Of a stretch of 64,000 bases of DNA, positions 62,819-64,000 are shown in pieces (the stretch's first letter is position 1; every line of letters begins with the position of its first letter). The DNA comes from Spirochaetota bacterium. Its GTDB lineage: Bacteria > Spirochaetota > UBA4802 > UBA5550. The DNA is taken from the NCBI GenBank assembly GCA_025457915.1, contig JALOTL010000006.1:1-64000 (forward strand). Reading direction: 5' to 3'. The position numbers were made by a program, and so were the translations under genes. A model generated the notes under the pieces. That model did no database searches and had not been told where the DNA came from. It saw nothing but the letters and a program-made list of their open reading frames with translations.

Positions 62819-63286
62819 TCAATCGAGTATCCTTTTCCCGCGGGAGCTGAAGGATATACCCTGCTGTCCCTTGGTTCCTATCATAATCGACTCGATTATC
62901 GGTTCATTTACTGCATTTTCCGCTGACCATCTCACGATAAAACTGGCACCCGGTCCTCCGGTCAGATCTGATTCCCTGATGACAAAAGTCAGGGCTTCAA
63001 TCGGTTTAATATAACGCCGTTCCTTTGCATAGCTTCTTACCAGTTTCCCCGATGTGTCGTGATAATCTACTGACATGATCGTTATGGCCTGTTTCATGTC
63101 TATGTTGCGGATGCTCAGCGTAACCGCCAGATCGAATTCTCTATTTTTATCACCGTGATAAATTGATGAATACACCGGAACATAAACAATCCCCGATTTC
63201 ACTTTCCCCGCACTTTTTGTAAAAACGTTATGGGGCATCAATAAAATAAACGCGGATAATAAAACAGCAATTTTAAATTTTAGCAT
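62819..63286 (-). CDS. DUF3124 exported protein
   Basis: 155 residues with a signal peptide (AVLLSAFILLMPHNVFT). A DUF3124 domain follows: VYVPVYSSIYHGDKNREFDLAVTLSIRN, IMSVDYHDTSGKLVRS, GGPGASFIVRW, IIESIMIGTKGQQGISFSSRG. The family function is unknown; it is often found with cation/proton antiporters and TrkA-type proteins. A GGAAGG lies upstream of the ATG. It lies 23 bases downstream of the antiporter gene and is probably co-transcribed. Confidence 0.82.
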   Translation of the reverse strand: MLKFKIAVLLSAFILLMPHNVFTKSAGKVKSGIVYVPVYSSIYHGDKNREFDLAVTLSIRNIDMKQAITIMSVDYHDTSGKLVRSYAKERRYIKPIEALTFVIRESDLTGGPGASFIVRWSAENAVNEPIIESIMIGTKGQQGISFSSRGKRILD

Positions 63287-63309
63287 TTTATCCCTTCCTT
63301 CCCGTGAAA

Positions 63310-64000
63310 TTAAATTGATTTAATAAACTGTTCAAACTTTTTCCTGCTTTCACTGTCCCCTATGACGGCCAGATAATCATCCGGCATGACAATGAAAGAT
63401 GTTTCCGGATTCGGGATTACATTCCCATCCCTTAAAACAGCAACGATTGACGCTCCAGTACTGGTCCGGATTTTTAAATCGCCTATGGCTTTCCCTGCCG
63501 CACTGCTATTTTTATCCAATACATACCAGCCAGTTTCCAGGAAAAGCGAAGAATCCTTCATCTTTAACAGTAATTCCTTGTCAATTCTGTCATTTATAAA
63601 CAGACCGTAATTCTTTCTCCTTATGTCGTCAGAGATACGCTGTATTGACCCGGCGGAAATTCCGAGGTGAAGCAGGGATTTTCGCAACATCTCAAGACCG
63701 CCCTCAAATTCCGGCTGAATAACTTCATTTACACCCGTCTTTTCAAGACCGCGCGCCCCGTCCTCGCTCCCGGATCTCGCTATGATCACGAGTCTGTTAT
63801 TTATTTTTTTTGATGCTGATGCGATTTCAATGGCAATCCATGAAGAAGGAACTGTTATTATCAGGAGAATCGAATCCATCAAACATGATGCATTTAATAC
63901 CGGCTCCGATGATGCATCCCCGTATATGGCCGGGAAGCCGGAGTTTTTGGCCGCCTCAAACCTCCTGTAATCCTGCTCAATTATTATAAAACTGAAACCA
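63310..64000 (-). CDS. C-terminal part of a KefB/CPA2-type cation/proton antiporter (5' end outside window)
   Basis: The frame runs from the right edge: EQDYRRFEAAKNSGFPAIYGDASSEPVLNASC is the second half of a TrkA-N (NAD-binding) domain. A TrkA-C/regulatory region follows (GKAIGDLKIRTSTGASIVAVLRDGNVIPNPETSFIVMPDDYLAVIGD). This is the cytoplasmic regulatory end of CPA2-family transporters such as KefB/KefC. The membrane domain lies outside the window, so a stand-alone TrkA protein is also possible. The ATG at 63882 is internal. Confidence 0.75.
   Translation of the reverse strand, partial: GFSFIIIEQDYRRFEAAKNSGFPAIYGDASSEPVLNASCLMDSILLIITVPSSWIAIEIASASKKINNRLVIIARSGSEDGARGLEKTGVNEVIQPEFEGGLEMLRKSLLHLGISAGSIQRISDDIRRKNYGLFINDRIDKELLLKMKDSSLFLETGWYVLDKNSSAAGKAIGDLKIRTSTGASIVAVLRDGNVIPNPETSFIVMPDDYLAVIGDSESRKKFEQFIKSI

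Noticed and set aside
62811-62822. 12-bp palindrome TTGATCGATCAA as a terminator or operator
   Set aside because: No loop or GC-rich stem, overlaps the DUF3124 stop codon; likely chance in AT-rich DNA.
1-64000. CRISPR arrays, insertion sequences, prophage or integrase island
   Set aside because: No regularly spaced repeats, transposase or phage genes seen; the only recombinase looks like housekeeping XerD.

Overview
This window looks like chromosomal DNA of a diderm (Gram-negative-type), moderately AT-rich bacterium. The evidence is a TolC-type outer-membrane channel, a periplasmic adaptor, several signal-peptide-bearing beta-barrel-like proteins and lipoproteins. A spirochaete-like origin is my best guess, from the UPF0164/PorV-type protein, the CT398-like zinc-ribbon protein and the aspS-phoH-pgpH-ybeY run, but nothing here proves it. 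I saw no phage, IS element, CRISPR array or rRNA.

Layout. 1-9.6 kb (minus strand): recJ (cut by the left edge), an RNase HI, a zinc-ribbon coiled-coil protein, queA, a SpoIID lipoprotein and xerD. A TolC-adaptor-ABC ATPase export operon follows, with no permease gene beside it. 9.8-13.2 kb (plus): tRNA-Thr and tRNA-Tyr, a ThiF/HesA-type enzyme, a small membrane protein and recG. 13.2-17.6 kb (minus): an unknown acidic protein, ftsH and tilS. A phosphohexomutase lies on the plus strand at 17.8-19.6 kb. 19.6-35.2 kb is a long minus-strand housekeeping run: aspS-phoH-pgpH-ybeY, then nadA, an unknown protein, two envelope proteins, a DUF192 protein, hflX, secA and a glmM-like gene. tRNA-Asn with a strong terminator sits at 35.5 kb, followed by a penicillin-acylase-family hydrolase without a signal peptide.

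38-43 kb holds four outer-membrane-like genes in the order A1-B1-A2-B2. They are a tandem duplication of an unrecognised two-gene module, and this is the most novel-looking block. 43-49 kb is a sulfate import and activation operon: cysC, cysD, cysN fused to a degenerate APS-kinase domain, and a SulP-STAS-cNMP transporter. 49-52.5 kb is a divergent pstSCAB phosphate ABC transporter. 52.5-57.7 kb is a five-gene minus-strand operon: SDR, 3-beta-HSD-like dehydrogenase, DUF1214 protein, PAPS-type sulfotransferase and a second SDR. No PAPS reductase or sulfite reductase is visible. The two blocks together therefore suggest, as an inference, PAPS made for sulfation of a hydroxylated lipid or sterol-like substrate.

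57.9-64 kb: a large PAS/GAF/GGDEF membrane sensor, three poorly characterised proteins (one DUF3124) and the C-terminal TrkA-type end of a cation/proton antiporter cut by the right edge.
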